A stretch of 64,000 nucleotides of DNA from Streptohalobacillus salinus (GTDB lineage Bacteria > Bacillota > Bacilli > Bacillales > Amphibacillaceae), in the NCBI RefSeq assembly GCF_003201605.1, contig NZ_QJJR01000010.1, positions 1 through 64,000 of the forward strand, written 5' to 3'. Below, piece by piece: positions 44,865 through 55,050 of this stretch. The notes under the pieces were generated by a model that saw nothing but the letters and a program-made list of their open reading frames with translations, did not search any database and was not told the origin of the DNA. Numbering within the stretch: position 1 is the first letter of the stretch; every line of letters begins with the position of its first letter. Both the position numbers and the translations under genes were made by a program.

Positions 44865-46169
44865 TTAATCTAAACCGCGTTTCATCCCAGTCAAAGCTCG
44901 TAAAGGTTGAATGTCTTGCACATATTCTAAGATACCCATATAGGAACCATCATCATCTCTTACCGCCACATAGGTCACATGAATAAACTGGCCATTCTGG
45001 CGTTCAAACCACATCTGTTCTTTATCTTTGACGCCATTTCGTAAGTCTTCAATTAATTGTAACACCATTGCTAAACTTTTTGGCGGATGACAATTTTTTA
45101 CCTCTCTCCCAATCGCACTTGGCGCCCGCAAAAACGCTTTCTCTTCGTCAGGTATGCTGTCATTGAAGTATTTAAAGACATCGTTTTTATTAATGAAGGT
45201 CAACTCTAATGGTAGTAAGTCTAATATTTTCCCTACCTCATTAAGGGTTAAATACCCTTGACCAAAAGGCAATTCCTTATCTCGTGGTAATTGATCGATC
45301 GTTAATGTTTCTGCTTTATCTTGGACTTGCTTATCTTCTTTTAGCTTATCGCTCGTTACGGATTCACTAAAATCCACCCGATTCGGAATCCATTCTTCTT
45401 CTGGTTCAACAATTGCGTAGCCATATTGTTTACTGTCTAGAGCAATTGCAATCCAATCATCTTCATTAAAGACCTCTAAAACAAGCGGAATCAAAATCGA
45501 CTCCTCTTTAAAGATCATTTCATTAAATTCATGTTGAAAAGCTGTAAAACTTTCTTTTACGGCAGCTACACCTTTTGTTTCCACCTGAGCTAACTCATCC
45601 AAAACAACTTGGAATAATCCACGAATTTGATCATCTACTCCCCACATTACTTTCGGAGGTGCGAGGTGACCATATTTCTCCATCACAGGAAAGATTATTT
45701 CTTCTTTTCGTTGATAATGCTGCTCAAACTGTCCTAGTAAACGTAATTGGTTACCTAGACCTTTAATGATTCCAGATTCCACATCAGCCCCGTCTAGCTT
45801 TTGCAATAAGCGATTAATCCGCATCATTGCCGCTCGCATCGCTTGATTTTCCGACTTTAACACATGTACCGGATGCCCATGTTTCTCAAATTCACTCGTC
45901 CCACCCGCTTCTGTCACTCGATTTTTAAACAAATTCGCATGGACGTTGCAGAGTTTCATAACATCTTCAAAGGTAATATCATTGTCATCATTTTCAATCA
46001 GTTGGTGTTCCATCAATGAAATTTCAATGGCACTAATGCCTTGAAAATGTTGATCAAATTCTGTTTGAACAGACTCAGGTGTCGCACCACGATGCAATCG
46101 TGTTAAGATATCCGTCAATACAACCACCCGTTGGCGTTCTTTTTCAGTCAAGTGCTCGGCTGAACTCAT
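44865..46169 (-). CDS. DUF438 protein with hemerythrin-like and PAS domains
   Basis: A 434-residue protein: N-terminal DUF438 domain (about residues 10-85), a hemerythrin-like HHE helical domain (about 100-245, with FEQHYQRKEEIIFPVME and FQHEFNEMIFKEESIL, residues typical of a di-iron site), and a C-terminal PAS-like domain (about 310-425). Such proteins are thought to sense or handle oxygen, nitric oxide or iron. Its ATG overlaps the stop of a DUF1858 gene (ATGA), so the two are coupled. Confidence 0.87.
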   Translation of the reverse strand: MSSAEHLTEKERQRVVVLTDILTRLHRGATPESVQTEFDQHFQGISAIEISLMEHQLIENDDNDITFEDVMKLCNVHANLFKNRVTEAGGTSEFEKHGHPVHVLKSENQAMRAAMMRINRLLQKLDGADVESGIIKGLGNQLRLLGQFEQHYQRKEEIIFPVMEKYGHLAPPKVMWGVDDQIRGLFQVVLDELAQVETKGVAAVKESFTAFQHEFNEMIFKEESILIPLVLEVFNEDDWIAIALDSKQYGYAIVEPEEEWIPNRVDFSESVTSDKLKEDKQVQDKAETLTIDQLPRDKELPFGQGYLTLNEVGKILDLLPLELTFINKNDVFKYFNDSIPDEEKAFLRAPSAIGREVKNCHPPKSLAMVLQLIEDLRNGVKDKEQMWFERQNGQFIHVTYVAVRDDDGSYMGILEYVQDIQPLRALTGMKRGLD

Positions 46170-46405
46170 ACATTTTCTACCCCCTTTACGTCATAACCAT
46201 TCCATTCAAGTTGTTGTGCCAATACATTGACATCTGCCTTGATTTTTTTAGCGCCCTGATTCAAGTTAACTAATCGACCAGCTGTATTTAACATCGCTGG
46301 ATCCGTTAAAGGCTTAAAGCCAAATTCAACTAGAATACCCTTCAACTCAGGATGCTCCTTTATTACGGTGTAAACTGGAACCGTAAAATCTATTGTATTA
46401 TTCAC
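46166..46405 (-). CDS. DUF1858 domain protein
   Basis: A 79-residue protein made of one DUF1858 domain (VYTVIKEHPELKGILVEFGF, then PLTDPAMLNTAGRLVN). The domain is often found beside DUF438 and in ScdA/RIC-type iron-sulfur repair proteins. Here it is a separate gene coupled to the DUF438 gene. A partner in the same iron or NO process is inferred from this linkage. Confidence 0.85.
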   Translation of the reverse strand: MNNTIDFTVPVYTVIKEHPELKGILVEFGFKPLTDPAMLNTAGRLVNLNQGAKKIKADVNVLAQQLEWNGYDVKGVENV

Positions 46406-46670
46406 TTTACATTCGACTCCTTTTCTTTAGAACATTAAATAGCAAAGCTACCGTCAATGGCTTTTCTAGCATGAATACCCTTGCCTTTAATAACCATTAC
46501 CCCATTGCTTTACTATCTCCCTATTCTAACACGAATGTAAGCAGAGAGGTATTAATCCCTGGCACACCTTTGTATCCATCCCGTCCCTTTATCCCGTCAA
46601 CCGATGGTCAGACGAGCCCTCAAAAACATCCTTCACAATGGACATTTAGTGGATGGAGGTAATGATTCAC
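46406..46670. other. Upstream region of the DUF1858-DUF438 pair
   Basis: No gene is seen. On the minus strand TG-T-TAGAAT (46523-46531) is an extended -10 that could start the DUF1858-DUF438 transcript with a leader of about 110 nt. Nothing else recognisable lies between it and the ribH terminator. Confidence 0.3.
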
Positions 46671-46712
46671 AAAAAAAGACTAAAATCCAATTGATCGATT
46701 TTAGTCTTAATT
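46671..46712 (-). terminator. Terminator of the rib operon
   Basis: AAGACTAAAATC pairs with GATTTTAGTCTT, followed on the minus strand by a run of T residues. Confidence 0.85.
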
Positions 46713-46726
46713 TTTAAATTGTTTGA

Positions 46727-47191
46727 TTAAAATTGCTTCATTAACTGTGCCATTTCAATTGCTGAGACGGCTGCGTCTGCTCCTTTATTGCCAGCTTTAG
46801 TGCCGGCACGTTCAATTGCTTGTTCAATTGAATCGGTTGTTAATACCCCAAAGATTGTCGGTACATCAGTTGACATGTTTACACTAGCTACCCCTTTAGC
46901 TACTTCATTACATACATAGTCAAAGTGCGGCGTTGAACCACGAATAACGGTTCCTAAAGTGATCACTGCATCATACTTTTTCGATGCCGCCATTTGTTTA
47001 GCGATTAGTGGAATTTCAAATGCACCCGGTACCCAGGCAACGGTAATATCATCCGCATCAACACCATGACGCACCAACGTATCTTCTGCGCCTGCCAGTA
47101 ATTTCCCCGTAATAAATTCATTAAATCGACCGACAACAATACCTATTTTTAAATCCGTCCCTACTAACGTTGTTTGAATTGTGTTTGACAT
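46727..47191 (-). CDS. ribH: 6,7-dimethyl-8-ribityllumazine synthase
   Basis: A 154-residue lumazine synthase that condenses the ribitylamino-pyrimidine with dihydroxybutanone phosphate. Conserved segments are [18 protein letters not shown] and [19 protein letters not shown] with the catalytic histidine. It is the last gene of ribD-ribE-ribBA-ribH. Confidence 0.97.
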   Translation of the reverse strand: MSNTIQTTLVGTDLKIGIVVGRFNEFITGKLLAGAEDTLVRHGVDADDITVAWVPGAFEIPLIAKQMAASKKYDAVITLGTVIRGSTPHFDYVCNEVAKGVASVNMSTDVPTIFGVLTTDSIEQAIERAGTKAGNKGADAAVSAIEMAQLMKQF

Positions 47192-47206
47192 GTTTGTTTC
47201 CTCCTA

Positions 47207-48394
47207 TTATTTAAATAAATGACCCAGCTTTGATGCTTTTGTTTTTAAATACTGTTTATTGCTTGCATTCGCTTCAACTTCAATCGCTTGTCGTGCTTTT
47301 ACTGTTACACCATAAGTCTCTAACCCTTCAACTTTACGTGGGTTATTTGTTAACAAAGTTACTGTTTCTGCGCCTAAATCTTTTAAAATACGTGCACTCA
47401 TTGCATAATCTCTTAAATCCGCATCAAAGCCTAACTGGTGGTTCGCTTCAACCGTATCATAACCTTGTTCTTGAAGTTCATACGCTTTTAGCTTGTTAAT
47501 TAAACCAATGCCACGGCCTTCTTGTCGCATATAAATAATAGCACCCACCCCACGCGCTTCAATTTCAGCAATGGCCAGATCGAGCTGCGGTCCACAGTCA
47601 CAACGTTCCGAATGGAAAACGTCACCTGTTAAACATTCCGAATGAACCCGCACCAGTGGTGCATCTACACTTGATAAATCACCCTTCACCAATGCCACAT
47701 GCTCTTTCCCAGTGATTTCCTCACTATAACCAACCATGCGAAAGTCTCCCGCTGCTGTTGGTAAAAATATATCTGCTTCACGTTTAACAATTGCATCATG
47801 TTGCTTCCGGTAATGAACCAATTGTTCAATCGTCACCATCTTTAACTGCTCGCTTGCTGCGAAGGCTGTTAATTCATCAAAACGCATCATGTCACCGTCT
47901 TCTCGCATGATTTCACAAATGACACCGACCGGTTTTGCACCCGCTAAACGCGCCAAATCAATGGCTGCTTCGGTGTGCCCCGGACGATTAAGCACACCGT
48001 GCTTATCAGCAATCAGTGGAAAAACATGACCGGGACGATTAAAATCGGTCGCTTTTACGTCATCATCAAGGAGTGCTTTAATCGTTAGTGAACGCTCAAA
48101 GGCACTAATCCCTGTCGTCGTCTTAACATGGTCAATGCTGACCGAAAAGTTAGTCCCATGTTCATCAGTATTGCGACTGACCATTTCTGTTAATAAAAGC
48201 TGGTCAGCAAGCGTCTTTTCAATCGGTGTACAAATTAATCCTTTACCTTTTGTCGCCATGTAGTTAATGACCGCAGGTGTGGCATGTTCGGCTAAGGCAA
48301 TAAAGTCACCTTCATTTTCGCGGTTCTCATCATCAACAACAATAATGACTTCACCATTCTTCAATGCACGAAGTGCTTCATCAATCGTATGCAT
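47207..48394 (-). CDS. ribBA: Bifunctional DHBP synthase / GTP cyclohydrolase II
   Basis: A 395-residue fusion. RibB (about residues 1-200) shows [12 protein letters not shown] and [12 protein letters not shown]; RibA (about 205-395) shows [18 protein letters not shown] with its three zinc cysteines and QEGRGIGL. It supplies both precursors of riboflavin, from ribulose 5-phosphate and GTP. RBS GAAGGAGGGA. Confidence 0.97.
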   Translation of the reverse strand: MHTIDEALRALKNGEVIIVVDDENRENEGDFIALAEHATPAVINYMATKGKGLICTPIEKTLADQLLLTEMVSRNTDEHGTNFSVSIDHVKTTTGISAFERSLTIKALLDDDVKATDFNRPGHVFPLIADKHGVLNRPGHTEAAIDLARLAGAKPVGVICEIMREDGDMMRFDELTAFAASEQLKMVTIEQLVHYRKQHDAIVKREADIFLPTAAGDFRMVGYSEEITGKEHVALVKGDLSSVDAPLVRVHSECLTGDVFHSERCDCGPQLDLAIAEIEARGVGAIIYMRQEGRGIGLINKLKAYELQEQGYDTVEANHQLGFDADLRDYAMSARILKDLGAETVTLLTNNPRKVEGLETYGVTVKARQAIEVEANASNKQYLKTKASKLGHLFK

Positions 48395-48414
48395 GTTATT
48401 GTCCCTCCTTCTAA

Positions 48415-49062
48415 CTAGAAGCCGAACTCGGCTAATTTTTCTTTGGTTAATGTATTGGGGTGTTCGGGTATAGCTTTCGTAGTTAATAAACGTTCCATAT
48501 ACTTCATTAAGACATCAAATTCAAGATTGACAGTGTCTCCCGCAACTTTAGGACCGAGGACTGTTCGTGCTTGTGTTTCAGGAATCAAAGAAATCACAAA
48601 CCCATCATCAAACACTTCAAAAATGGTTAACGACGTGCCATCAACTGTGACTGATCCTTTCTCAACGAGGTATTTCGCATCAGCTGGGGTCGTTTTAATA
48701 CGAATATATTTCGCATTATCATCCTTCCACGTCTGCGCAATTGTCGCAACCGCATCAACATGACCTGAAACGAAGTGACCACCAAAGCGTCCCATCGCAG
48801 ACATCGCCCGCTCCAAGTTAACTTCTGCCTGTGTCGATAAATCTTTTAAATTTGTTCCTTTAAAGGTCTCTGGCATCACATCAACAGAAAATGACTGTGT
48901 ATCAAAAGCCGTCACTGTTAAACATACACCATTCACACTAATTGAGTCGCCAATTGAAACATCACTCAATACGGTGCTTGCATTTACACTAAGCACTAAG
49001 CTCTTGCCTTGTTGCTTCACCTGTTTTAACGTCCCTTTTTCTTCGACAATGCCTGTAAACAT
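48415..49062 (-). CDS. ribE: Riboflavin synthase alpha chain
   Basis: A 215-residue trimeric riboflavin synthase with two tandem lumazine-binding barrels. It begins with the canonical [10 protein letters not shown] and has [13 protein letters not shown] in the first barrel and [12 protein letters not shown] in the second. It starts one base after the ribD stop. Confidence 0.97.
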   Translation of the reverse strand: MFTGIVEEKGTLKQVKQQGKSLVLSVNASTVLSDVSIGDSISVNGVCLTVTAFDTQSFSVDVMPETFKGTNLKDLSTQAEVNLERAMSAMGRFGGHFVSGHVDAVATIAQTWKDDNAKYIRIKTTPADAKYLVEKGSVTVDGTSLTIFEVFDDGFVISLIPETQARTVLGPKVAGDTVNLEFDVLMKYMERLLTTKAIPEHPNTLTKEKLAEFGF

Positions 49063-50151
49063 TTAGATCACCTCTCGTTTTGGTTTTGCGACTATTTTTA
49101 AATCGTCGCCTAATTGTTCGATTGTTTCAAAGGTAAGATCGACCGCATCATTCATCCAAGTTGGCGATGATCCGCCTACAACACTGACGGCATCTTTACC
49201 GGTTAATAATTTCGGTGCAATGTACATGTGAACTTGATCAATATGCTTTCCTTCAATAAAACTCGCATGTACCGTGCTGCCTCCTTCAACATAGACCGAT
49301 TGAATATTAAGTGCACTCAATTGATCAAGCAAAAAAGGAATCTCAACAGTTGGCGTCGGCGCTTGAATAACGCCTATATCTGGATGTTTCAGAGTGAACG
49401 CTTCAACCGGTGCATTTTGACCGCAAACAACATAAGTTTTTACAGCCGTATCAAAAACATGTAGATCATCTGGTAAATCGAGATCGGTCGCTAAAACAAT
49501 TCGAATAGGGTTTCTACCGTTCTCTGGATAACGCACAGTTAATTGGGGGTTATCATGAATCACCGTACCGCGACCTACAATAATCGCATCATGACGTGCA
49601 CGTTCGTTATGGACATCCCTTCGCGCAAGCTCAGAGGTGATCCATTTGCTGTCACCGGTTTTGGTGGCTATTTTTCCGTCCAAGGTCATCGCCGCTTTCA
49701 AGGTGACATATGGACGTTTATGTTTCATAAAGTGAAAAAATGTATGATTTAATTGTTTAGCCTCAGCTTCTAACAGACCTACTTCTACTTGAATCCCGGC
49801 ATTTCTAAGTCGTGTAATGCCTTCGCCTGACACTTTCGGATTCGGATCAACTGAAGCGACAATGACGCGTTTTACCGCTGAGGCGATTAACAAATCCGCA
49901 CACGGTGGTGTTTTCCCTGTATACGAGCACGGTTCTAGGGTCACATACACATCTGCCTGCTTTGCTTTCGCACCAGCTTGCGTCAGCGCTAGTACTTCTG
50001 CATGGCCTTCTCCAGGTACGAGATGACTACCTAATCCGACAATAATGCCTTCTTTGACAACGACACACCCAACACTCGGGTTCGGACTCGTTTGGCCAAC
50101 TGTTTTCCTAGCTAACTCAATGGCTAATGCCATATAATCTCGATCATTCAT
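49063..50151 (-). CDS. ribD: Bifunctional riboflavin deaminase-reductase RibD
   Basis: A 362-residue enzyme. The deaminase domain (about residues 1-145) has the zinc motif GHAEV and PCSYTGKTPPC; the reductase domain (about 148-360) has TLKAAMTLDGKIAT and GRGTVIHDNPQLT. ATG at 50151 follows GGAGGAGAATAG. A longer frame to 50265 would run back through the riboswitch terminator and is rejected. First gene of the rib operon. Confidence 0.97.
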   Translation of the reverse strand: MNDRDYMALAIELARKTVGQTSPNPSVGCVVVKEGIIVGLGSHLVPGEGHAEVLALTQAGAKAKQADVYVTLEPCSYTGKTPPCADLLIASAVKRVIVASVDPNPKVSGEGITRLRNAGIQVEVGLLEAEAKQLNHTFFHFMKHKRPYVTLKAAMTLDGKIATKTGDSKWITSELARRDVHNERARHDAIIVGRGTVIHDNPQLTVRYPENGRNPIRIVLATDLDLPDDLHVFDTAVKTYVVCGQNAPVEAFTLKHPDIGVIQAPTPTVEIPFLLDQLSALNIQSVYVEGGSTVHASFIEGKHIDQVHMYIAPKLLTGKDAVSVVGGSSPTWMNDAVDLTFETIEQLGDDLKIVAKPKREVI

Positions 50152-50172
50152 CTCTATTCTCCTCCCAAGCAA

Positions 50173-50206
50173 GAAAACCCCCAAAACAGTTACGTCTTGG
50201 GGGTTA
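50173..50206 (-). terminator. Expression-platform terminator of the FMN riboswitch
   Basis: AACCCCCAA pairs with TTGGGGGTT and is followed by TTCTT on the minus strand, between the aptamer and ribD. Confidence 0.85.
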
Positions 50207-50255
50207 ATAATTACGTTCAGGAAATAGACATACCTATTGCGTATGCCATCTCTTC

Positions 50256-50400
50256 TTTTTCTCATCCAGACTTTAACTGTCGGTTTTGGTCTTTCACCAA
50301 ATCCACCTTCTCAACGCACGTTGATCCGGGTCACGGACTTAAGGTATAGCGACTACCTCTTACCGTCGGTCGGGAATTACACCCTGCCCCAAAAGAATTC
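50256..50400 (-). ncRNA. FMN riboswitch (RFN element)
   Basis: The minus strand contains the full set of conserved RFN blocks: GGGGCAGGGTGTAATTCCCG, ACCGACGGTA, GTCCGTGACCCG, GGTGGATTTGGTGAAA, AAACCGACAGTTAAAGTCTG and GATGAGA. FMN binding should favour the downstream terminator and switch off ribD-E-BA-H. Confidence 0.97.
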
Positions 50401-50492
50401 CTATTCAATTGCTCACATTTTAACATACTCAAAAACCAAATGCACGGAAAAAGTTTTACACATCAAAAAATCGTAAAAACATTAGAAATGCT

Positions 50493-51407
50493 CTATGCTT
50501 CACCAATGATGCGTACTTCACGTTCAAGTTCAACACCAAATTTTTCTTTCACTTCACGTTGCACCATTTTAATTACGTTAATATAGTCCGCTGCAGTTGC
50601 ATCAGCTTTATTCACAATAAAGCCTGCATGCTTTGTCGATACCTCAGCACCACCGATGCCTTTGCCTTGCAAACCACTTTCCTGGATTAACTGCCCCGCA
50701 AAGTGACCGGGCGGCCGTTTAAACACACTGCCACAAGATGGGTATTCAAGTGGCTGCTTCGATTCACGACGTAACGTTAAGTCATCCATCTTAGCTTTGA
50801 TTTCGTTTGAGTTAGCTGCTTCTAGTTGAAAACGAGCAGCCAGTACAATGTAACCTTCGTCTTTAATATTACTTGTTCGGTAACCGAGCGCTAAATCTTC
50901 AGACGAAATGGTTTTAACCTTAGCATCTGCTGTCACAACAACAGCATCTAGCAAACAATCCTTAACTTCACCACCGTAGGCGCCCGCATTCATAAATAGC
51001 GCCCCACCGACTGTTCCAGGAATACCGCAAGCAAACTCTAAGCCACTAAGCGATTGATCATGCGCATAAATAGACGCATCAATAATTCTTGCACCAGCTT
51101 CTGCTGTGACCAGCATGCCCGTATGATTGATTTTATCTAAATGTTTTAAACTCATGACGACACCGCGAATCCCACCGTCTCTGACAATCACGTTTGAGCC
51201 GTTGCCAAGTAAGGTGAACGGAAGCGATTCTTTGCTACAGTAAGAAATAACTGCTTTTACCTCTTCAATCGTACGTGGAAACACAAATACATCTGCATCT
51301 CCACCGAGTTTTGTGTAGGTATGATGTGCGATCGGTTCATTCATTAAAATATCTGTTTCATTTAACCAAGCCACTAACGCTTGTTTTATTTGTTGTTGCT
51401 TTATCAT
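50493..51407 (-). CDS. murB: UDP-N-acetylenolpyruvoylglucosamine reductase
   Basis: A 304-residue FAD-dependent reductase of peptidoglycan precursor synthesis, type II MurB. FAD-binding segments are FPRTIEEV and LGNGSNVIVRDGG; ACGIPGTVGGALFMNAGAYG follows; active-site serine lies in SCGSVFKRP and the final Glu in ELEREVRIIGE. Start ATG at 51407. It is upstream of, and apparently separate from, the rib operon. Confidence 0.96.
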   Translation of the reverse strand: MIKQQQIKQALVAWLNETDILMNEPIAHHTYTKLGGDADVFVFPRTIEEVKAVISYCSKESLPFTLLGNGSNVIVRDGGIRGVVMSLKHLDKINHTGMLVTAEAGARIIDASIYAHDQSLSGLEFACGIPGTVGGALFMNAGAYGGEVKDCLLDAVVVTADAKVKTISSEDLALGYRTSNIKDEGYIVLAARFQLEAANSNEIKAKMDDLTLRRESKQPLEYPSCGSVFKRPPGHFAGQLIQESGLQGKGIGGAEVSTKHAGFIVNKADATAADYINVIKMVQREVKEKFGVELEREVRIIGEA

Positions 51408-51630
51408 GTCATTTCATCCTCTTATTAAGTGAGTTCTCTTTCCTCATTTTATTATAACAGTCGCCTTCTGTTGCGCCAAGCTAAAAACTTGCCAAGAAGG
51501 GTGCATACTCACGTCAACAAAGATTACCCTTTATCAACTTTTTACCATTCGTTCACAAAAATTTACATGACTTTAACAGCTACTTTACATTGATTCGTTA
51601 AACTGAGTCAGAAGAACGAGGAGGGATTTC

Positions 51631-53298
51631 ATGAAAAAAAACCAAAAATTATCCATGGGCAAACAATTAATTTTAGTTATGATTTGTATTTTAAGCCTAA
51701 CAACCTTAGTCGTAGGTGGCGTTAGCTATTCACAAAGTAAAAATCAAATCATTACCTCAACTAAACATCGTTTGGTGAGAGAGACTGATTTAATAAAAGA
51801 AATTGCCGCCAACTTAAATTTTGTCTATGTAAGCGACTTTGATTATTTCAAGTCCCAGCTTGAACGCACGATCACGCTTCAACAACAAGAACTTGAAAAT
51901 GACGGCTTAAACACTTATTACTATCAGCTTGATGACAGTGGAATGGAACCCTTTCAAGTCAGCGCGGATCAAGCATTTTCTTTAACTGAAGATGAACAAG
52001 CCGCATTAAGAGACAAAGAAAATGGTGTTTATTCGCTAAAGCTAAACGGTATCAATTATTTAGTTGCTTTACGCGATTTACCAGAGATCGAGAAGCGGTA
52101 TGCCATGTTTCTTCCCGAGGATAGCTACCTTCAACCCATTGAACAGATGAAAGCCATTACGCTCGTCGTAGGGCTAGTTAGTCTATTTCTCGCAATGGTA
52201 ATCACTGTTATTTTCATAAGGCAGATAACAGGTCCGATTAAACAGTTAGAACAAGCAATGGCACATGTTCAGAGCGGAAAATTCGAACGCTTAACGCTTG
52301 AAAAATCAGCACCGAAAGAAATCGTTTCTCTCACAAACAGTTTCAATATCATGACAGAAGCACTCGGTGCCATTGTTCATTCGCTTCGCGCAACAATTCT
52401 TGATTTATCTGATACAGGTCAACACTTAAACGATGAGTCAAACGCAATGATTGAGCGTTCCCACGATTTACATCAGGCAATTCAAAACGTAGAGCAAGGC
52501 GCCCACGACACTAATCAACAGATCGATTTTTCTAAGCAGTTGAGCCATACCATTGATAAAAACCTTGATACGATAGGGGCACACATTCATGAAACCCGCC
52601 AACACACTGCTGCGATGAATAGTGCCTCCGAAACAGGAAATCAGGAACTTCAGTTATTAATTAACGACTTGGAATACTTTAAGGCTGACCTTGAGTCAAC
52701 ACAACAGCAATTACATAATGTCTTAAAACAAGTTGAAATGACTTATCATTTCACCACCGATATCGAGACCATTTCAGAACAAACAAAATTACTTGCGCTT
52801 AATGCTTCTATCGAAGCCGCTCGAGCAGGTGAGGAGGGGCGTGGTTTTATGGTCGTCGCCCAAGAAGTCAGCAAGTTAGCGGAAGCAACAAAAATAACAA
52901 CGCAGAAAATGTTCCAGACGATGACTGAAACGAAAACAATTACAACAACCGCCGTTGAAACTGGTGATGCACTGCTAAGTACACATCTATCTCATATTAA
53001 AACCATGCACGCGACAACAGCTGCCTTTCAATCTCTACTCAACACCATTGAACAGTCGACAACATCGATTGAAACCATTGAAGTCGACATCAAACAATTA
53101 GCAGATGCCTTTCAACAGTCTACACAGACATTTGATGCACTTGAAACCATTGCAAAAGCGACCCATCAGCATGCAAAAACAATCGAATCCCTAGGGGAGG
53201 CACATAAGTCAGAAACAGCTCTCATTTATGAAGAGGGGCAGCGCGTGCTTCAGCACGCTTATGCCTTAAAAGAAATGACCGCAACCTTTAATAGTTAA
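51631..53298 (+). CDS. Methyl-accepting chemotaxis protein
   Basis: A 555-residue receptor: TM1 about residues 12-32, an extracellular sensor domain of about 145 residues, TM2 about 177-198, HAMP about 199-250, then a long coiled-coil signalling domain. The hairpin tip reads [23 protein letters not shown], which departs from the usual [19 protein letters not shown] at several positions. The ligand is unknown. RBS GAGGAGGGA. No other chemotaxis genes are in the window. Confidence 0.88.
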   Translation: MKKNQKLSMGKQLILVMICILSLTTLVVGGVSYSQSKNQIITSTKHRLVRETDLIKEIAANLNFVYVSDFDYFKSQLERTITLQQQELENDGLNTYYYQLDDSGMEPFQVSADQAFSLTEDEQAALRDKENGVYSLKLNGINYLVALRDLPEIEKRYAMFLPEDSYLQPIEQMKAITLVVGLVSLFLAMVITVIFIRQITGPIKQLEQAMAHVQSGKFERLTLEKSAPKEIVSLTNSFNIMTEALGAIVHSLRATILDLSDTGQHLNDESNAMIERSHDLHQAIQNVEQGAHDTNQQIDFSKQLSHTIDKNLDTIGAHIHETRQHTAAMNSASETGNQELQLLINDLEYFKADLESTQQQLHNVLKQVEMTYHFTTDIETISEQTKLLALNASIEAARAGEEGRGFMVVAQEVSKLAEATKITTQKMFQTMTETKTITTTAVETGDALLSTHLSHIKTMHATTAAFQSLLNTIEQSTTSIETIEVDIKQLADAFQQSTQTFDALETIAKATHQHAKTIESLGEAHKSETALIYEEGQRVLQHAYALKEMTATFNS

Positions 53299-53300
53299 AC

Positions 53301-53340
53301 AAAAACCAGCTGCCTTCATTTTAAGAGAAGGTGGCTGGTT
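53301..53340. terminator. Hairpin after the first chemotaxis receptor gene
   Basis: AACCAGC and GCCTTC pair with GCTGGTT and GAAGGT in an interrupted stem. The plus-strand T tail is missing, while the minus strand ends in TTTTTG, so efficiency is uncertain. Confidence 0.5.
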
Positions 53341-53481
53341 CAGGCTACATTTCTTTTCAATTGGATGTGTTATTAATTGATTCATGTCCTCATTCACCTC
53401 GCTATCCTCACAATCAAGAGAACGTCTTCCTCGAAATTTCGTTAGAAATTAAATAACAGGTACATTAATCTAGGTCATTAT

Positions 53482-53508
53482 GTTTAAACCGGGCTTATTT
53501 CGGGGAAT
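53482..53508 (+). promoter_or_regulatory. SigB-like promoter upstream of the second chemotaxis receptor
   Basis: GTTTAA (53482-53487), a 15-nt spacer and GGGAAT (53503-53508) match the SigB consensus at every conserved base and share the -10 of the rsbV promoter. It lies about 100 nt before the start codon. The rest of the 313-nt gap holds nothing recognisable. Confidence 0.6.
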
Positions 53509-53611
53509 TTTATACAGAGAGGGTGAAAGCGGTTAAATTTAGCGAGTGAGCATCTTTCTCCTACTTTTAAGTCATCACCTTTAAAAAACGACAAACGTTG
53601 AGGTGGTTAAA

Positions 53612-54946
53612 TTGAGTCAACAAAGAAAAGAAGTATCGGCAACTGAAGATTTTAACACGTCCACATCCGTAAGCTTTATCAACAGCATCACGACAAAAAT
53701 TGTTTTAGTCGTTACCCTAACTTTCTTATTCAGCGCACCGATCGCTCAAATATTGAGCAACTTAATCAATGACGTTGAATTTATTGCTGGAAACATTGGT
53801 GCCTATGTGAACACATTGATGAACATCATTGTCATCAATGCGATCATTATTTTCTTCATGCACCGCATGATTATTCGCCCGTTAAAAAGTCATATGAAAC
53901 AGTTACATGAAATCAGTCAAGGGAACGTTAGTCAAGAAATTCCTATCAAAGGTAAAAATGAATTTTCAAAACTTGCTGAAATAACCAATGTGACCATTCA
54001 AAATTTAAATCGTCTCATTAATAACATTCACAAAAGTATCCTTAAAACCAACGAGACAGCCGAAAGTCTTTCTGCGCATTTACACGCGGTAGAAGACAGT
54101 TCCGGGGAAATTGTCACCACTGTTGATTCGATCGCCGAGGGGGCACTTAGTCAAGCTGAAAAAGTTGAAACAGGATCAGAGAAAGTTGCAGAGCTGGGTG
54201 AAATGATTGAACTAAATCAAAGCTACATGACTGAATTAAATACATCGTCCCAGAATGTCAACAAACTTGTTAATGATGGATTAACAGAGATGGAGCACCT
54301 ATCGAAAGTAAATAAAGTCACTAGTGACGCGATTAAAGACTTTAACGCCGTCATTGAAGAAACAAATAAAAGCACAGAAAAAATCGTTGAAGCAAGTAAT
54401 ATGATTACCTCCATTGCCGATCAAACCAATTTGTTAGCTTTAAATGCAGCGATTGAAGCTGCACGCGCTGGTGAAGCCGGCAAGGGTTTTGCTGTTGTAG
54501 CCGAAGAAATCAGGAAGCTTGCTGATCAATCAACTCAATCTACTGCTGAGATCAATGATATCGTTAACCTCTTAAGAACCAATACCGAAACAGTTGTTGA
54601 AACAATGGAAAAAGTCTCAAACGTTTCGAGTGAACAAACAGAAAATGTTGAGAACAGTCGCAACATGTTTAAAGAGATTGCCCGTTCCATTGGTGATTCT
54701 GAACGAGCTGTTGAAAAACTTAATGCATCTGGGACACAGATGCATACTAAGAAAGATGATATTATTGCTACCTTACAAAACTTATCAGCCATTGCCGAAA
54801 CGAATGCTTCTTCTACAGAAGAAGTGATTGCTTCGATTGAAGAACAAAACAATTCAATCAAACAAATGACCGAAGTAGGGCAAGAAATCGTTGTCGCTGC
54901 AGATGATTTATCGTCAACGGTCAAAGTTTTCATTATTAAAGAATAA
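53612..54946 (+). CDS. Methyl-accepting chemotaxis protein with minimal external domain
   Basis: A 444-residue receptor. Two membrane helices (about residues 25-46 and 65-86) are separated by only about 20 residues, so there is no room for a folded extracellular sensor. A HAMP domain (about 87-140) and a full signalling domain with tip [20 protein letters not shown] follow. It may respond to a cytoplasmic, membrane or energy signal. TTG at 53612 follows AGGTGG. The SigB-like promoter upstream suggests stress induction. Confidence 0.88.
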   Translation: MSQQRKEVSATEDFNTSTSVSFINSITTKIVLVVTLTFLFSAPIAQILSNLINDVEFIAGNIGAYVNTLMNIIVINAIIIFFMHRMIIRPLKSHMKQLHEISQGNVSQEIPIKGKNEFSKLAEITNVTIQNLNRLINNIHKSILKTNETAESLSAHLHAVEDSSGEIVTTVDSIAEGALSQAEKVETGSEKVAELGEMIELNQSYMTELNTSSQNVNKLVNDGLTEMEHLSKVNKVTSDAIKDFNAVIEETNKSTEKIVEASNMITSIADQTNLLALNAAIEAARAGEAGKGFAVVAEEIRKLADQSTQSTAEINDIVNLLRTNTETVVETMEKVSNVSSEQTENVENSRNMFKEIARSIGDSERAVEKLNASGTQMHTKKDDIIATLQNLSAIAETNASSTEEVIASIEEQNNSIKQMTEVGQEIVVAADDLSSTVKVFIIKE

Positions 54947-54963
54947 TCTGATAACTTTTTAAT

Positions 54964-55014
54964 CACCCCAGATACGTAGCAAAATTACTGATGTCCCGTG
55001 ACTTATCTGGGGTT
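54964..55014. terminator. Terminator between the receptor gene and helD
   Basis: ACCCCAGATA pairs with TATCTGGGGT across a 30-nt loop between convergent genes. Confidence 0.6.
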
Positions 55015-55050
55015 AACTTCTCCTCACTGTTATGACTCAATCCATCCTGT

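Noticed and set aside
50152-50265. 38-residue N-terminal extension of RibD
   Set aside because: It would be encoded in the riboswitch expression platform; the ATG at 50151 has a strong ribosome-binding site.
51631-54946. The two chemotaxis receptors as a tandem duplication
   Set aside because: They differ in sensor region, signalling tip and length, and are separated by a hairpin and a separate promoter, so recent duplication is unlikely.
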